A stretch of 64,000 bases of DNA, taken from positions 14,441,301 through 14,505,300 of the forward strand of contig NW_027184085.1 in assembly GCF_041296385.1 (NCBI RefSeq). The letters run 5' to 3'. The notes under the pieces were generated by a model. That model searched no databases. It was not told the origin of the DNA and was given only the letters and a program-made list of their open reading frames with translations. Source of the DNA: Aphelocoma coerulescens. Taxonomy: Eukaryota; Chordata; Aves; Passeriformes; Corvidae. A program made the position numbers and the translations under genes. Positions 13,669-24,430 of the stretch are shown here, one piece after another. How positions within the stretch are numbered: the stretch's first letter is position 1; each line of letters opens with the position of its first letter.

Positions 13669-13875
13669 CAGTGCTGTGAGTGAGCAAGTAGGCAGCTTGA
13701 TCCTGATCTGAATTCTGCTGTGTGATTCTGAATTCTTCTGCTCGGTGGCAGTCCTAGTCATGGAGTGTACAGAGCAGAGGACAACTCTAGCTCAATACAA
13801 AAACTGAGCACAGTTTGTCTTGGCCCAGTAATTAATTTTTTGGATCACTTGTGTCTTACTTGAAAACAACAGTAT
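13669..13875 (+). repeat. Dispersed direct repeat, left copy
   Basis: About 200 bases here recur at 19301-19550 with clear but imperfect identity: both copies contain CAGTGCTGTGAGTGAG, then GCAGTCCTAGTCATGGAG or its GACAGTCC variant, then CCAGTAATTAATTTTTTGGA. Small insertions distinguish the copies. The right copy runs into an env-like relic, so this may be internal retroviral sequence. It interrupts a CR1 element on its left side. Confidence 0.6.
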
Positions 13876-14248
13876 TCTGGGTCCACCATTGTTTTCCAAT
13901 GATTTTGGTAGTCTTTGGATATCATCTGGAGTATGTAGCCTGTACTGCCACTGAGGGCATTAAAGATGAGGCTCTACACAGAGCATACCAGGTAGTCTGT
14001 GATACAGCAGAGTAATTGTAAACCAACTTCACTTTTCACTGCCACCTTGAGAGAAGACTGGTAGGAGGAGAAAATATTCTGGGCAATATTTAGGGTAAAG
14101 TGTAAAAGATGGGCAATGTGGAGGGACAAGAAGCTTTCCAGTAAGACATTGATGTTGTTGGCACCAGGGCAGATAGGATTATTCTCCTTTTCTTTTCAGC
14201 TGAATATAGTATGGAAATGCAATATAGCGGGAAAAGACACAGCCACAT

Positions 14249-14845
14249 TGTCCTGGGGTGATGTTATGAATCCGCTTTATTCCTTAACCGGCTGCTCAAT
14301 GCCCGAGGACGCTGTGCCTTTAGGATGGACCCAGGGCTGGAGCCAGGAGCCGAGGGGGCATTGAACGGTTTGGCCCAAGGGCTCCAGGGGCTCTGCAGGG
14401 CTCGGGAGGGAGTGCGCCGGGAGCACTGTGCTGCTTTTTGGTTTCCTTTGTGTTCCAGCTAGCTGGGAAAAGGTTCTGTTGGTTTTTTTCTTGTTCTTTT
14501 TTTCCCCTTTCCTTCCCCTTGCCTCACTGACTCCCCTCCCTCCTCGCCAGTCCGGGGAGCCTGCGGGTGCAGCCCCGGCGGGCCCGTGGGTTGGCCCCGG
14601 CTGGTCCGAGCCCGGGTGTCTGTTCCGTCTCTGGGAATTTGCTGTATTTTGAGGTTTCTTTTTTTTTCCTGTTCTACCCTGGTTTTGTTTGGTGTTAATA
14701 AACAGTTTGGGGTTTTTTTCCCACTTTCACTTGCTGTGACACATTTGTCTCATTGACAGAGGAAAAGGGGAGGCCCTTTTTCCTTTGGAGGAGACACTCA
14801 CTCCGGAGTGTTTCCTCCTGAAGTTTTGTCTCAAAAACCAAGACA
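14249..14845 (+). repeat. LTR (probably solo), TGTCCTGG...CCAAGACA ends
   Basis: The ends form a near-perfect inverted pair (TGTCCTGG at 14249, CCAAGACA at 14838-14845). AATAAA lies near 14697, followed by a T/G-rich stretch, with a GC-rich U3 before it. CACAT stands directly before the left end and again at 14844-14848, overlapping the final CA; a 5-bp duplication with loss of one CA unit would explain this. No retroviral coding sequence adjoins it. It lies about 300 bases downstream of the 3' end of the nearest RING gene. Confidence 0.6.
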
Positions 14846-15175
14846 CATAGGATATACTCAGTACAAGCTCTTACAGGTAAGTGTAACATAGAACAGGGTG
14901 AGAAAAGCAGCATGCAATCTTCTAGCCTGTTACCCTCATAACCTTCAGCATCATTGCAAGGGTCTCTTTTGATTTTCCAGTGTATTTTGTAACAGACAAT
15001 AGATCCTTGATCCCAAATTGGAACTGACTTTATTTTTGAAATTGTTAGTAGGACCCGCTTTGGTGTAGAGTGGTATAATTTCTGACACTAGTAGCAGGAC
15101 ATACAGTAGTACCCTTCTTGGTAGGGTGTGCTACCTGTGCCTGTTCCCCTCAGGGCTGTGGGATGTCCGCTGGGA

Positions 15176-15868
15176 TCAATGGGATCGGCTCCTTGTTGCC
15201 TGGGCTTCCCTGGAGGGGACCCATTGTGCCTGATGACGGTGCTCACTCCTCTCCGAGCGGACTGGGACATCCTGTTCATGCCTTGAACCTTGGTCCCAAC
15301 CACGAGAAGTTTCAGGATCCGTGTCCTGAGCACTGCTGTGCTGCCATCTCCTGCTTCTTGAGTGGTCATAACTCCGGGCCTGCTGATGTCTGCTGTGACC
15401 ATCATGGTTCCGCCTCTGGGACCTGCTTCGGTCCCTTTCCCAGTCCCTGGCATGGCCACTGCTGCGCTCTCTTCTGGAAGAGCTGTGCTGCCAGTGGCCT
15501 GTGGAATGATACCTCCTCCTTTCTGCAGAGTGGCGATGACTTCTCCTTCCTCGATTACGTCTGGCGGAGCTGATGTAGTGCCCTATTGAGTACACCTCAT
15601 AGTTATTGTCTCCCACCTTGCGGAAGAGGTATTGGAAAGGCTCCCGGCAGACTGGGCAAACAGCTCTGTTGTAGGACCATTCCAGTATGCAAGGAAAGCA
15701 GAAAGTGTGTCTACACCAGCTCACAGAGACTTGATTGTTAATGATGTCCAAGCAGATTGGGCATGTTAGATTCTCTGAGTTATGTGGACACTCAGCCTGG
15801 AGCACCTGGTTGTTGCTGGCAATAGAAGAAAAGGTGCCACCTTCAGCCAAGCCCTTCTCCAACGCCAT
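15176..15868 (-). CDS. Topors-like RING-finger E3 ubiquitin ligase, copy A (truncated C-terminus)
   Basis: From the ATG at 15868 this encodes 230 residues. Residues 36-74 form a C3HC4 RING finger (C36, C39, C52, H54, C57, C60, C71, C74), followed by EPFQYLFRKVGDNNYEVY, the arrangement of Topors-type ligases, and then an Arg/Ser/His-rich tail. RING fingers recruit ubiquitin-charged E2 enzymes; RS-rich tails suggest a nuclear location. The start chosen follows a good splice acceptor (TTTGCAG at 15875-15881). The frame is also open upstream to an ATG at 16237 (353 residues), crossing a 228-base GTCAGT...GCAG candidate intron (15875-16102) that is a multiple of three, so a longer N-terminus is possible. 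Compared with copy B, an Arg codon (CGA) has become TGA at 15176-15178, removing the last 15 residues, and an RS block is missing. Full Topors is far longer. It may be a functional small paralogue or a decaying copy. Confidence 0.75.
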   Translation of the reverse strand: MALEKGLAEGGTFSSIASNNQVLQAECPHNSENLTCPICLDIINNQVSVSWCRHTFCFPCILEWSYNRAVCPVCREPFQYLFRKVGDNNYEVYSIGHYISSARRNRGRRSHRHSAERRRYHSTGHWQHSSSRRERSSGHARDWERDRSRSQRRNHDGHSRHQQARSYDHSRSRRWQHSSAQDTDPETSRGWDQGSRHEQDVPVRSERSEHRHQAQWVPSREAQATRSRSH

Positions 15869-15874
15869 CTGGTA

Positions 15875-16102
15875 CTGCAAACCAAAGAGACATGAGGGTC
15901 CTGGCCTGCCCTGGAGACACAATCCAGAGATGCAGTCTGCAGACAGCAGCCAAGCTGTCCACATCAAGCACTGAAGAGCTGCCTCTTCTACTTCGAGGCT
16001 GTGCTTGAGCTGCCACAAGTACCAGGGACTATCCTGGGGTAGACAAATGACACCAGAGTTGTCTTTGCATGTGACAGCTCTCAGGGCAGGGTGGTGACTG
16101 AC
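15875..16102 (-). other. Candidate 228-bp intron, copy A
   Basis: On the minus strand the donor reads GAGAG|GTCAGT and the acceptor TTTGCAG|TACCAGATG. The same boundaries and the same length occur in copy B (17739-17966). The length is divisible by three and the frame stays open across it, so retained-intron translation would keep the RING in frame. Confidence 0.5.
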
Positions 16103-16528
16103 CTCTCTGATACGTGCAAACAGGAATTGTGAAGGTGTGAAAGCAGTTTCTGGCCTCTCAGCAAGAGCAGCTGAAGCCTGGGAATGTGGCAGGTTGGGAT
16201 CAGCTCCCCAGGTTCTGCTGCTATCGCTGGACAGCAAATTCTCTCTATGTCCTCAGAAGGCAGCCAATGGGATGGAGGTCCATCCTTCCCCCACCCACAG
16301 ATGTCTGTCCTCACTGGAGGAGGTCAGGCATTCTGGCCCTTCAGGGCTGCCCCACACTGCAAAAAGGATTGATGTCACACATGTCACAATGACCTTCTGA
16401 TGACAGCACAGGGCTTTCAGGAAGTACACACAGAAGACACAAGCTCTGGCCTCAGGGAACAAAAGCTTCCCAGGTAGCTTGTCTCACTAGACTGCCTCCT
16501 GTCAAGCAGAATCCCCTTGCCATGGTTT

Positions 16529-16538
16529 TTTATATAAA
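16529..16538 (-). promoter_or_regulatory. TATA-like palindrome upstream of copy A
   Basis: TTTATATAAA lies about 290 bases upstream of the longest reading frame of copy A. The same 10-mer with flanking AAGTCACAG is kept at the matching place upstream of copy B (18335-18344). Conservation between duplicates fits a core promoter, but the unit is young enough that it could simply be shared by descent. Confidence 0.4.
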
Positions 16539-16838
16539 GTCACAGTCTTCACCATTCATACCCAGCACTACATTCTGGTTTAGGAATAAACCAGATCAAG
16601 GTGTTTCTTCTAGCTTCTACCTTCTAGCTTGTTATCCTCCTAACTTTGGTAACCCTTACATAGGTCTCTAGATTTTTAGATGTGTTCTATGATGGAGAAC
16701 AGATTCTATGCTCCAGACTTGATGGTTGGAACTGACTTTATTTTTGAAATTGTTAGTAGAACCCACTTTGGTGTAGAGTGGTATAATTTGTGACATTAGT
16801 AGCAGGACATACAGTAGTACCCTTCTTGGTGGGGTGTG

Positions 16839-17738
16839 CTACCTGTGCCTGTGCCCTTCAGGGCTGCGGTATGTCTGCCGGGATCGATGGGATCGGCTCC
16901 TTGTTGCCCGGGCTTCCCTGGAGGAAGCTTGTTGTGCCTGCTGACGGTGCTCACTCCTTCCCAAGGAGTCGGGGACATCCCATTCAGGCCTTGCAGATTG
17001 TCCCTCATCATAATCCCTCCTCCTTTGCTCTTCCCTCTGTGTTTGGCGCCAAGTGCTGTGGGACCTCCTCCGAGATCTGCTCCTTGTTGCCTGGGCTTCC
17101 CTGGAGGGGACCCATTGTGCCTGATGACGGTGCTCACTCCTCTCCGAGCGGACTGGGACATCCCGTTCATGCCTTGAACCTTGGTCCCAACCACGAGAAG
17201 TTTCAGGATCCGTGTCCTGAGCACTGCTGTGCTGCCATCTCCTGCTTCTTGAGCGGTCATAACTCCGGGCCTGCTGATGTCTGCTGTGACCATCATGGTT
17301 CCGCCTCTGGGACCTGCTTCGGTCCCTTTCCCAGTCCCTGGTACGGCCACTGCCATGCTGTCGTCTGGAAGAGCTGTGCTGCCGGTGCCCTGCAGAATGA
17401 TACCTCCTCCTTTCTGCAGAGTGGCGATGACTTCTCCTTCCTCGATTACGTCTGGGGGAGCGGGTGTAGTACACCTCATAATTACTGTCTCCCACCTTGC
17501 GGAAGAGATATTGGAAGGGCTCCTGGCAGATTGGGCAAACAGGTCTGATGCAGGCCCATTCCAGTATGCAAGGAAAGCAGAAAGTGTGTCTACACCAGCT
17601 CACGGAGGTTTCATCCTCAATGGTGTCCAGGCAGATTGGGCAGTCAAGACCTCTTCCAGGGATAGCCAGGGGCACCTGGTTGTTGCTGGCAGCAGAGGAA
17701 GAGGTGTTGCCTTCTGAGTAACCCTTCTCCAACACCAT
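16839..17738 (-). CDS. Topors-like RING-finger E3 ubiquitin ligase, copy B
   Basis: From the ATG at 17738 this encodes 299 residues and ends in TAG at 16839-16841. Residues 33-71 form a complete C3HC4 RING (C33, C36, C49, H51, C54, C57, C68, C71), followed by the Topors-like EPFQYLFRKVGD block and a long tail rich in RS, RR and SRSR motifs, with two related WD...SEHR...SREA..TRSRS units. The likely job is ubiquitin transfer to nuclear targets, inferred from the family only. The ATG sits directly on the splice acceptor TTTGCAG (17739-17745). A longer open frame starts at 18146 (435 residues) if the 228-base candidate intron 17739-17966 is retained or joined to an upstream coding exon. All eight zinc ligands are present and no stop interrupts it, so this is the better candidate for a working gene of the pair. 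Confidence 0.8.
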   Translation of the reverse strand: MVLEKGYSEGNTSSSAASNNQVPLAIPGRGLDCPICLDTIEDETSVSWCRHTFCFPCILEWACIRPVCPICQEPFQYLFRKVGDSNYEVYYTRSPRRNRGRRSHRHSAERRRYHSAGHRQHSSSRRQHGSGRTRDWERDRSRSQRRNHDGHSRHQQARSYDRSRSRRWQHSSAQDTDPETSRGWDQGSRHERDVPVRSERSEHRHQAQWVPSREAQATRSRSRRRSHSTWRQTQREEQRRRDYDEGQSARPEWDVPDSLGRSEHRQQAQQASSREARATRSRSHRSRQTYRSPEGHRHR

Positions 17739-17966
17739 CTGCAAACTAAAGAGATACAAAGCTCCTGGCCTGCCCTGGAGACACAATCCAGAGATGCAGT
17801 CTGCAGACAGCAGCCAGGCTGTCCACATCAAGCACTGAAGAGCTGCCTCTTCTACTTCGAGGCTGTGCTTGAGCTGCCACAAGTACCAGGGACTATCCTG
17901 GGGTAGACAAATGACACCAGAGTTGTCTTTGCATGTGACAGCTCTCAGGGCAGGGTGGTGACTGAC
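17739..17966 (-). other. Candidate 228-bp intron, copy B
   Basis: Donor GAGAG|GTCAGT and acceptor TTTGCAG|ATGGTG on the minus strand, the same length and place as in copy A. If used, the next exon begins exactly at the RING-proximal ATG. Confidence 0.5.
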
Positions 17967-18334
17967 CTCTCTGATACGTGCAAACAGGAATTGTGAAGGT
18001 GTGAAAGCAGTTTCTGGCCTCTCAGCAAGAGCAGCTGAAGCCTGCAAGTGCATCAGGTTGGGACCAGCTCCCCAGGTTCTGCCACTATTGCCGCACAGCA
18101 AATCCTCCCCCAAATGTAGATTTCCCCAGTGGAGGAGGTCAGGCATTCTGGCCCTTCAGGGTTGCCCCACACTGCAAAAAGGATTGATGTCACTATGTCA
18201 CAATGACCTTCTGATGACAGCACAAGGCTTTCAGGAAGTACACACAGAAGACACAAGCTCTGGCCTCAGGAAACAAAAGCTTCCCAGATTCACTAGGCTG
18301 TCTTGCTACTAAGGAGAATCCCTTTGCTGTATTT

Positions 18335-18344
18335 TTTATATAAA
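18335..18344 (-). promoter_or_regulatory. TATA-like palindrome upstream of copy B
   Basis: TTTATATAAA, about 190 bases upstream of the longest frame of copy B, with the same flanking bases as in copy A. Confidence 0.4.
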
Positions 18345-18429
18345 GTCACAGGCTTCACCATTCATACCCAGTACTATGTTTTGTTAGAAATAAACCACCT
18401 GGAGGCATTTCTTACTCTGCTGACTTTGC

Positions 18430-18987
18430 AGGTCTGATCCAACTCCTTCTGCTCAGCACTGGGAGGACACACCTGGTATACTGTGTCCATTGCTGGACTC
18501 CCCCTCACGAGAGAGAGGTGGACATACGGGCAAGCACCCAGCAAAAGTTCTCAAGGATAATGAAGGAACTAGAGCATCTCCCCTATTAAGAAATGTTGAA
18601 AGCGCTGCCAACAGACTGTTCAACCTGAAGAATATTCCAAAGGGGGTAATTTTTCAAGGTATATCCATACCTGAAGGGAGGGTGCAGAGAAGACTCAGTC
18701 AGGCTCTTTCCAGGGATGCTTAGTGACAATGGGCACAAAGCATAACACCGCAAATCAAAAGCCTTCTCTCTGAACATCAGGAAACTTTTTTTTGCCATCA
18801 CAGTGACTGAGAACTCACAGATCTAGCCAAGGGTGCTCATGGAAGCTCCTTCCTCAGAGAAATGCAGAAGCTGTGTGATGGTGGTCCTTGGCCACCATCT
18901 CTCAGTGGCTCTGCTTGAGCAGGGGAGGTTGGACCAGTTGACCTCTAGAGGTCCTTTTTCACCTCAGCCTGAGGTGATTCTGTGACT
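18430..18987 (+). repeat. CR1 LINE 3' end fragment
   Basis: The plus strand reads as the 3' end of CR1: 'tctgatccaactccttctgctcagcactggg', 'cacacctggtatactgtgtcca', 'caaaagttctcaaggataatgaagg', then 'gaccagttgacctctagaggtcc' and the closing GTGATTCTGTGACT tail. It could be the missing 3' part of the CR1 copy that breaks at 13668, now separated by about 4.8 kb, or an independent insertion. Confidence 0.8.
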
Positions 18988-19300
18988 CAAAGCACACTTG
19001 TGCAAGCTAAGAAAGCATGTCAGGGTTCCCTGGCAAGGGAAGATTTCAATGCTTCTTTATGTTCATGAAGATTCATGTTGGCCTCGTAGAAGTCAATCAT
19101 CCATGAATCTGTGACTTTTTGCTTCTGAGGGCTTTATTGGTGACTGCACTAACAAGCAGATTGCAAGCATGAGGGCTCTATAGAGTTAAACATCTCCCTA
19201 AAGATATTGGTATGTTTTTATAGCATGTGTTGCATGTGACCATAGTTTTACCCGGTGCTTGTCGAGTCACAGTACACAACTAATTCAACTTGCTGTATGT

Positions 19301-19550
19301 CAGTGCTGTGAGTGAGAAACTTGATCCTAATGTGAATTCCTTGATGACAGCATCGTAATCCTTCTGCTCTGTGACAGTCCTAGTCATGGAGTGACACAAA
19401 GAGAGTACAGAGTTGAGGATGACTGTAATTCAATACAACTATTGAATACAGTTTGTTGTGGTCCAGTAATTAATTTTTTGGATCACCTCTATCTTTTGAC
19501 AAAGATCTTCTTCATACCTATCTTACTTGAAAGTAAAAATTTTCAAGACT
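19301..19550 (+). repeat. Dispersed direct repeat, right copy
   Basis: Partner of 13669-13875: shared blocks are CAGTGCTGTGAGTGAG, CTTGATCCT, ACAGTCCTAGTCATGGAGTG and CCAGTAATTAATTTTTTGGA, ending at CTTACTTGAAA. Together the copies bracket the tandem RING-gene region. Confidence 0.6.
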
Positions 19551-19699
19551 CCCGTTAAGAGTGCTGAAGCCTTATCTCCACAATTTTCAAAATTGAACCC
19601 TGTGTGATCAAAGATAAAGGCTGAAAAAAAGTCCTTTGTGGTCCCTCAAACAAGTGGAATTATCAGTGCAGATTAATATCTGCAATTAAACCTGTCTAC

Positions 19700-20990
19700 T
19701 TGTCATTCCTGAGTACATCTTACACAGGATGGTTATCATTGTTCTGTGGGCTGACCCTCACCTCTCCGAAATGATCAAGGAGAGATGCGACTGGTATCCT
19801 GGGGACAGCATTAGGACTGTTAGAGAACATGAATGCTGAAGTCCTAGTAAACAAAATAAACTCAGTACCAAGTGTTTTATACCAATTGAAACCAATTGCT
19901 CTTATCAGGTATATTACCTCAATGGGAAAGGATTGATGAAAAGGATTGTCAACTTACATAATGACTATTCTAGGTACAGCCCGTACCAATACCTGTTAGT
20001 TGTATCCAAACTCAATTGTGGATACAAGTTCCTGCAGCAGCAATTAAAAGGGAAGGCAATGTACCTTGCCCACTGAAATTTGTGAAGTAATCTGGGATAA
20101 TACAAATAAATTTCAAAGAGAATTTCCATCTTGGTAGTATCCAGTTAACTTCACCTATGACCCTACCAGCTAGTAAAGGTTTTATTCTAATAATATACAA
20201 TGCTTCAGCATACATCACATACCCAGTGATGGTCCTGGGGTTAAATCGTTGTGGAATTATTCCCTATCTGATATAGCAGAAAGTATGGGTCCAGCAAAAT
20301 GGGAACAAATAACACCCCGTCCATGTTGATGCATGCATTGCATGGGAACAACAAGGATTTATTGGTGAATACAACACCGTTAAGACCCAAGACATTTGTC
20401 TTGACATTGAACAAAATATTTGTGAGTTTGAAATAATACATCCTGATTAAATCCTTGGAACTGTGCTTGTATACATTGGAAAGGGATGTGTTTGTATGAG
20501 AATTATTCCTGATTCCATATTGAGAGACAACATCTCTACAGAAATAAGCAAACATCTGCGTTCGTAATTTTACCTAAATTAGGTGATTCTGTTACAACCC
20601 ACGAATTGCTGCAATCTAGCTACACTTCCTGTCAAGATTTACTGCCCACTCCTATTGGAATGAACCTTGAACTGGTTAAAAAACAACTACAGCATGACAA
20701 CCTGTGTTGCCTGCTGGAATGCAGAGTCTGAAGCAATGGACACAGAACTTAATCACCATTCATCCTGGTATAGAAGAGATACACCATGTCTTGGAAAGAA
20801 TGAAGAAAGATGGATAACATCACTGGTGAGACATTTTGTTCAGTTGGTCACCACCAACAGCAGGAATTCTAAATCTAATGTTGCACATTATCAATAATTT
20901 TATTGTTTTCTGTCATGTTAAGCTTATTATTAAATACTGTTCTGTATGTTAGAATTTGCATACTAGCACTATTGCATGCATCTCCTCTCT
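19700..20990 (+). pseudogene. Env-like retroviral relic
   Basis: Short plus-strand frames, broken by many stops and frameshifts, read in order like a retroviral envelope: LENMNAEVLVNKINSVPS near 19825-19880, EYNTVKTQDICLDIEQNICE near 20370-20430, IGKGCVCMRI near 20480, then a hydrophobic stretch near 20880-20960 that would fit a membrane-spanning segment. In an intact virus this protein mediates attachment and fusion; this relic cannot make one. The retroviral class is uncertain and the identification rests on the look of these short pieces, so it should be treated as tentative. Confidence 0.4.
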
Positions 20991-23900
20991 GACATAATAT
21001 TGTTCTATCACATTCCACAAGGTCTTAAAAAAAAACATTAAATCAGATAATCTGACTAAAAATTTCCTTCAATTTATAATTGGAGCATAATATATCTTTG
21101 TACCCACAGAGGCAAGAGGTGACCACACTACCATTCACCGGAGCAAGAGAGAGACTGACTTTAGTCATAGATTGTGCTGGTGCAGGGGGGAATGGAAACA
21201 GGTCTCAGAGTGACAGACAAATCCCTACCAGCCTTTCTTGCCTTCCCAGGTGCCCTAAAACAATTGGAATGAGGCTCTGGAACTTGAGGGCCAGGCGCAG
21301 TAGACGTAGTAGATGTCTTCACAGTAGATGAAGATCCGTCCAGGGGGCTAGTCAGTGGACCCCATGCATTACAACTGTTTCAAGTCTAATTTTTACCAAA
21401 GTCAAGTTTTTGGTAGCAAAAACTGCTTTTTTCTTTCCTTTGAAACTCCATAAATATTACGGTGAGCAGCAGGCACTGCTCTGCAACTTTAAAAGCCCTC
21501 AAAAAAGTTTATGGAGTTTTTATGCCCCATATCCAGATTGTGTCAAATTATTGTCCTCTATTACACAACCTGTTCAAATTCTATGCTTCCAGTGATCACC
21601 TCTAGAAAAATGAAAATTCAGTATTTGTTTCCCAGGGAAGCTGTTACAGAGATTCATTACGTAGTTTCCTTTTTTCCTTTTGTTAAATTAAAGCAATATT
21701 TTAAATATCCTGAATATAAATTTTGCTTTCCTCACTTACTACTAGGTCTGAAGAAAAAACAGGAGATGGTTTTATTTCCTTAGCAACAGAGTCAGGTGTG
21801 ATTTATGCCACTGTGTGTTCCTGCAGCTGTCTCCAAGCAACAAAACAAACTGCAATGCCAACTCTTGTAGGCACAATGTATGGAGGGGGCTGAGAGAAAA
21901 CTTTGGAGCCCAAAAACCTATCCCTGGCATCAAACAGGAGGTAAAACTAAACAGGCATGGAGTTTTCCTAGAAAAAGAAATAAATCAAATATTCTAAACA
22001 TATCAGTTCAGCCTGACAAATGCTCAGTATGCAAAGAGTAGACTATTTTAAATCTGTCAGCATTTAGGAGACAGCTGTGGATGTGTCTTAACACTTTTCC
22101 AAGGTTTTGCCTTCGCTTGTGAAAGTGGTACCACTGTGTTTGCTGTATCTGAGCTCAGAGGAGAGTTCTCAGAGGCTCTGCACAGCAGGAGCTCTTGTGA
22201 AAAACAGAGTAATTGCATAAAAAAAAATTCAGTAATAATTCACTGTTAAAGCAGTTGCCAAAATTTGCCAAACTTAATTTGCCATTTCAAAGCTGTTTCC
22301 TCTTTGAAGTCAAGAGGCTTGCATCTACAATTGTATCATGTTGGCAAACACTGTGTCTCTAAATAACAACTTTAAAGCTAGTGAGGCTTGCCAAATGCAA
22401 TCATGACAGCGCTATTTTCCTGAAAAAATTTACAGTTTCTGTTAAGGTGAAATTTACTTTGGAATCTGAGGTTTTATGAGCAAAAGCTGCAGTTTATGCA
22501 TCAGTCCCCCCAAGCCAATACCTTTTAGGTTCTTTTCAGGTGCAGAGCTATGACCTGTGGGTGAAAGAGAGAAAGCAAGCAACCCTCCCTCATGTAAACA
22601 TTTCATCCCCACTGCTATCTTACTCATACTGGAAATCCATAAAACTCTGAAATGCTGGGATCTCCCTGGTGCTGGAAGCAGTGCACCCATGTGTCACACC
22701 TCTGAGCACATGCTGCCCACGCCAGCCCTGACACAGAGGAAGATTGAGCAGAGATCATCACCTCTCCCTGGTATTTCCCTGCTGTGTCACCATCAGTGTG
22801 AACTTACTGTGTTTTCTTTTGGTCTTTGTGAAATGGAAAATATCCACAGGCCACAGCCTCCCACTTATGTGGCTTGGATGCAACACTGGCATCTGTGGCT
22901 TGCTATTGTAAAGACCACTAGACCAGTCCTCATTTTTAGGGATCAGCTTTAAAATGGCAGCAATGGTGTGGGTGCATGAAGGTCTCTTGAGAGCTGGGTT
23001 TCTGGGGCCAGGTTTGTGTCACTACTGGCAGTGCTGGTCAGGGTTCATCCCAGCCTGGTAACCAATCAAACACAGCTCCTGCCTTTCCCAGGCAGAAATC
23101 AATTTGCCATCATTCTTCAAACTTTGAAGTCTTCAATTCCTGGGCTTCTGCCTGAGCAGCTGTGCTCTGAAGCCAACCTGCCTAATTTCGGCACATTAGG
23201 CAATAGCTGCCTTGCCTTGTACTTGTGAAAATTGCTTGGGGTTTTTTTCAATATGTTTGTGCTAAATGGTTTTCCTCCTCCTTTTTCTTTTTTTTTCTTT
23301 TTTTTTTTGTCTTGTCTTTGGGCCTCATCATTTTGGAAAAGGAACAGCAGTCTTACTGAGGAATATTTCCTGCCTTTTAGACCATCCCCCTTTACTTCAT
23401 ATATTTGTCCTGAATTTAAATGTCATGTTTCTGTAGACCTTCTCTAGGAGAGCTCTCACTGAAGTATTTTTATGGTGCTCTACCAAAATTCTCATTATCT
23501 GGCAGCTGTTCCTTAATTTAAAAAGAGCATAAAGCTGTAACGCATAATGTTGATTTTTTTTAATAACACTGTGACCTGAAGTGACAAATTGTTGCAGTGG
23601 TATAAGCCTGGATTTATGTTCAATATTGGATAAAAAGACCATAAGGATTTTCTAGCTGTCTGCACATACACACTCCCATTGACACTGCTTCTGTAGATAG
23701 GTCTCACTGCAAGTTTCAATATTCAGAAAGAAAATACACTACATCTTTGAGACCTGATACAGTACCAAAATCATGCTTGTTCTCCCATTCCCTTTTTTTT
23801 TCCCAATGCAATCAAACACAGAATTTTACATCAAAAAGAAATCCCTAGGAGCTTCAAGAAATGCTAACTGGCCCTATCACTACAAAATAGTAAAGATGGG

Positions 23901-24426
23901 TCTAATTTATTTTATGAGCTACAGAAGAATTTTAATCCTATGTATAGTATCACCAAATATGTGGGACTACCTTCACATCTGGTGCTGTCAACAAGCTCAA
24001 ATACCTTTTTCTTTAATTTGAGATGCAAATTCTGATTCAGTTTTATAGCATGCACCTGTCTCCTACTCTCTGTGGTGAGGCAGGCTGCTTCCTGTTGTAA
24101 AATAGCACAAGGTAAAAAAAATTGAGAAGTTGACTCTCTCTAAAACACAAGGAAAAGCTATCTGGGTCTCCCAAATGGGTCCCCTCTTTTATGTTTTCCC
24201 TCAACTGCAGCTTCTTATACTTAAAAGAATGAAAAAAGTGCTTCAAGGCACCAAACTTTTGGTTTGGGTGGTTGGGGTTTTTTTGCTTTGATAATCCCTC
24301 CTGCAGGAATACTTAAAGGATAAGCTAAAAGTGTCAAAATTTTTATTATTCATCAGCAGGCTATCTTTTTCATGAGCCATTATGTCTCGTGCACTTGTTT
24401 GCTTCTAGGAAGCAAATTTTGAATTG
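20991..24426. other. Non-coding stretch, no gene seen
   Basis: No gene recognised. About 260 bases at 21080-21340 have the look of an interspersed-repeat relic but I could not name the family. A T-rich run occurs at 23275-23315. Confidence 0.5.
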
Positions 24427-24430
24427 CATG

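Larger units (their letters stand above)
14919..16614 (-). repeat. Tandem duplication unit A (Topors-like gene copy)
   Basis: Unit A aligns by eye with unit B (16615-18420) along its whole length: 3' flank (CTTCTAGC, GGAACTGACTTTATTTTTGAAA), RING gene, 228-bp candidate intron, upstream leader and TATA-like palindrome. The two are head-to-tail. The main length difference is an extra arginine/serine repeat block of roughly 160-190 bases in unit B. Confidence 0.75.
16615..18420 (-). repeat. Tandem duplication unit B (Topors-like gene copy)
   Basis: Second head-to-tail unit, matching 14919-16614 segment by segment. Near its left border it shares the CTTCTAGCTTGTTA and GGAACTGACTTTATTTTTGAAA blocks with unit A, and at its right border the TATATAAAGTCACA block and the 'cttcaccattcatacccag' block. 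It ends just before a CR1 3' fragment. Confidence 0.75.

Noticed and set aside
16790..17548. Long plus-strand open frame over the RING genes
   Set aside because: Antisense shadow of the RS-rich coding region; the same shadow appears over copy A.
21080..21340. Possible interspersed-repeat relic
   Set aside because: It resembles repeat sequence but I could not name a family or find ends.
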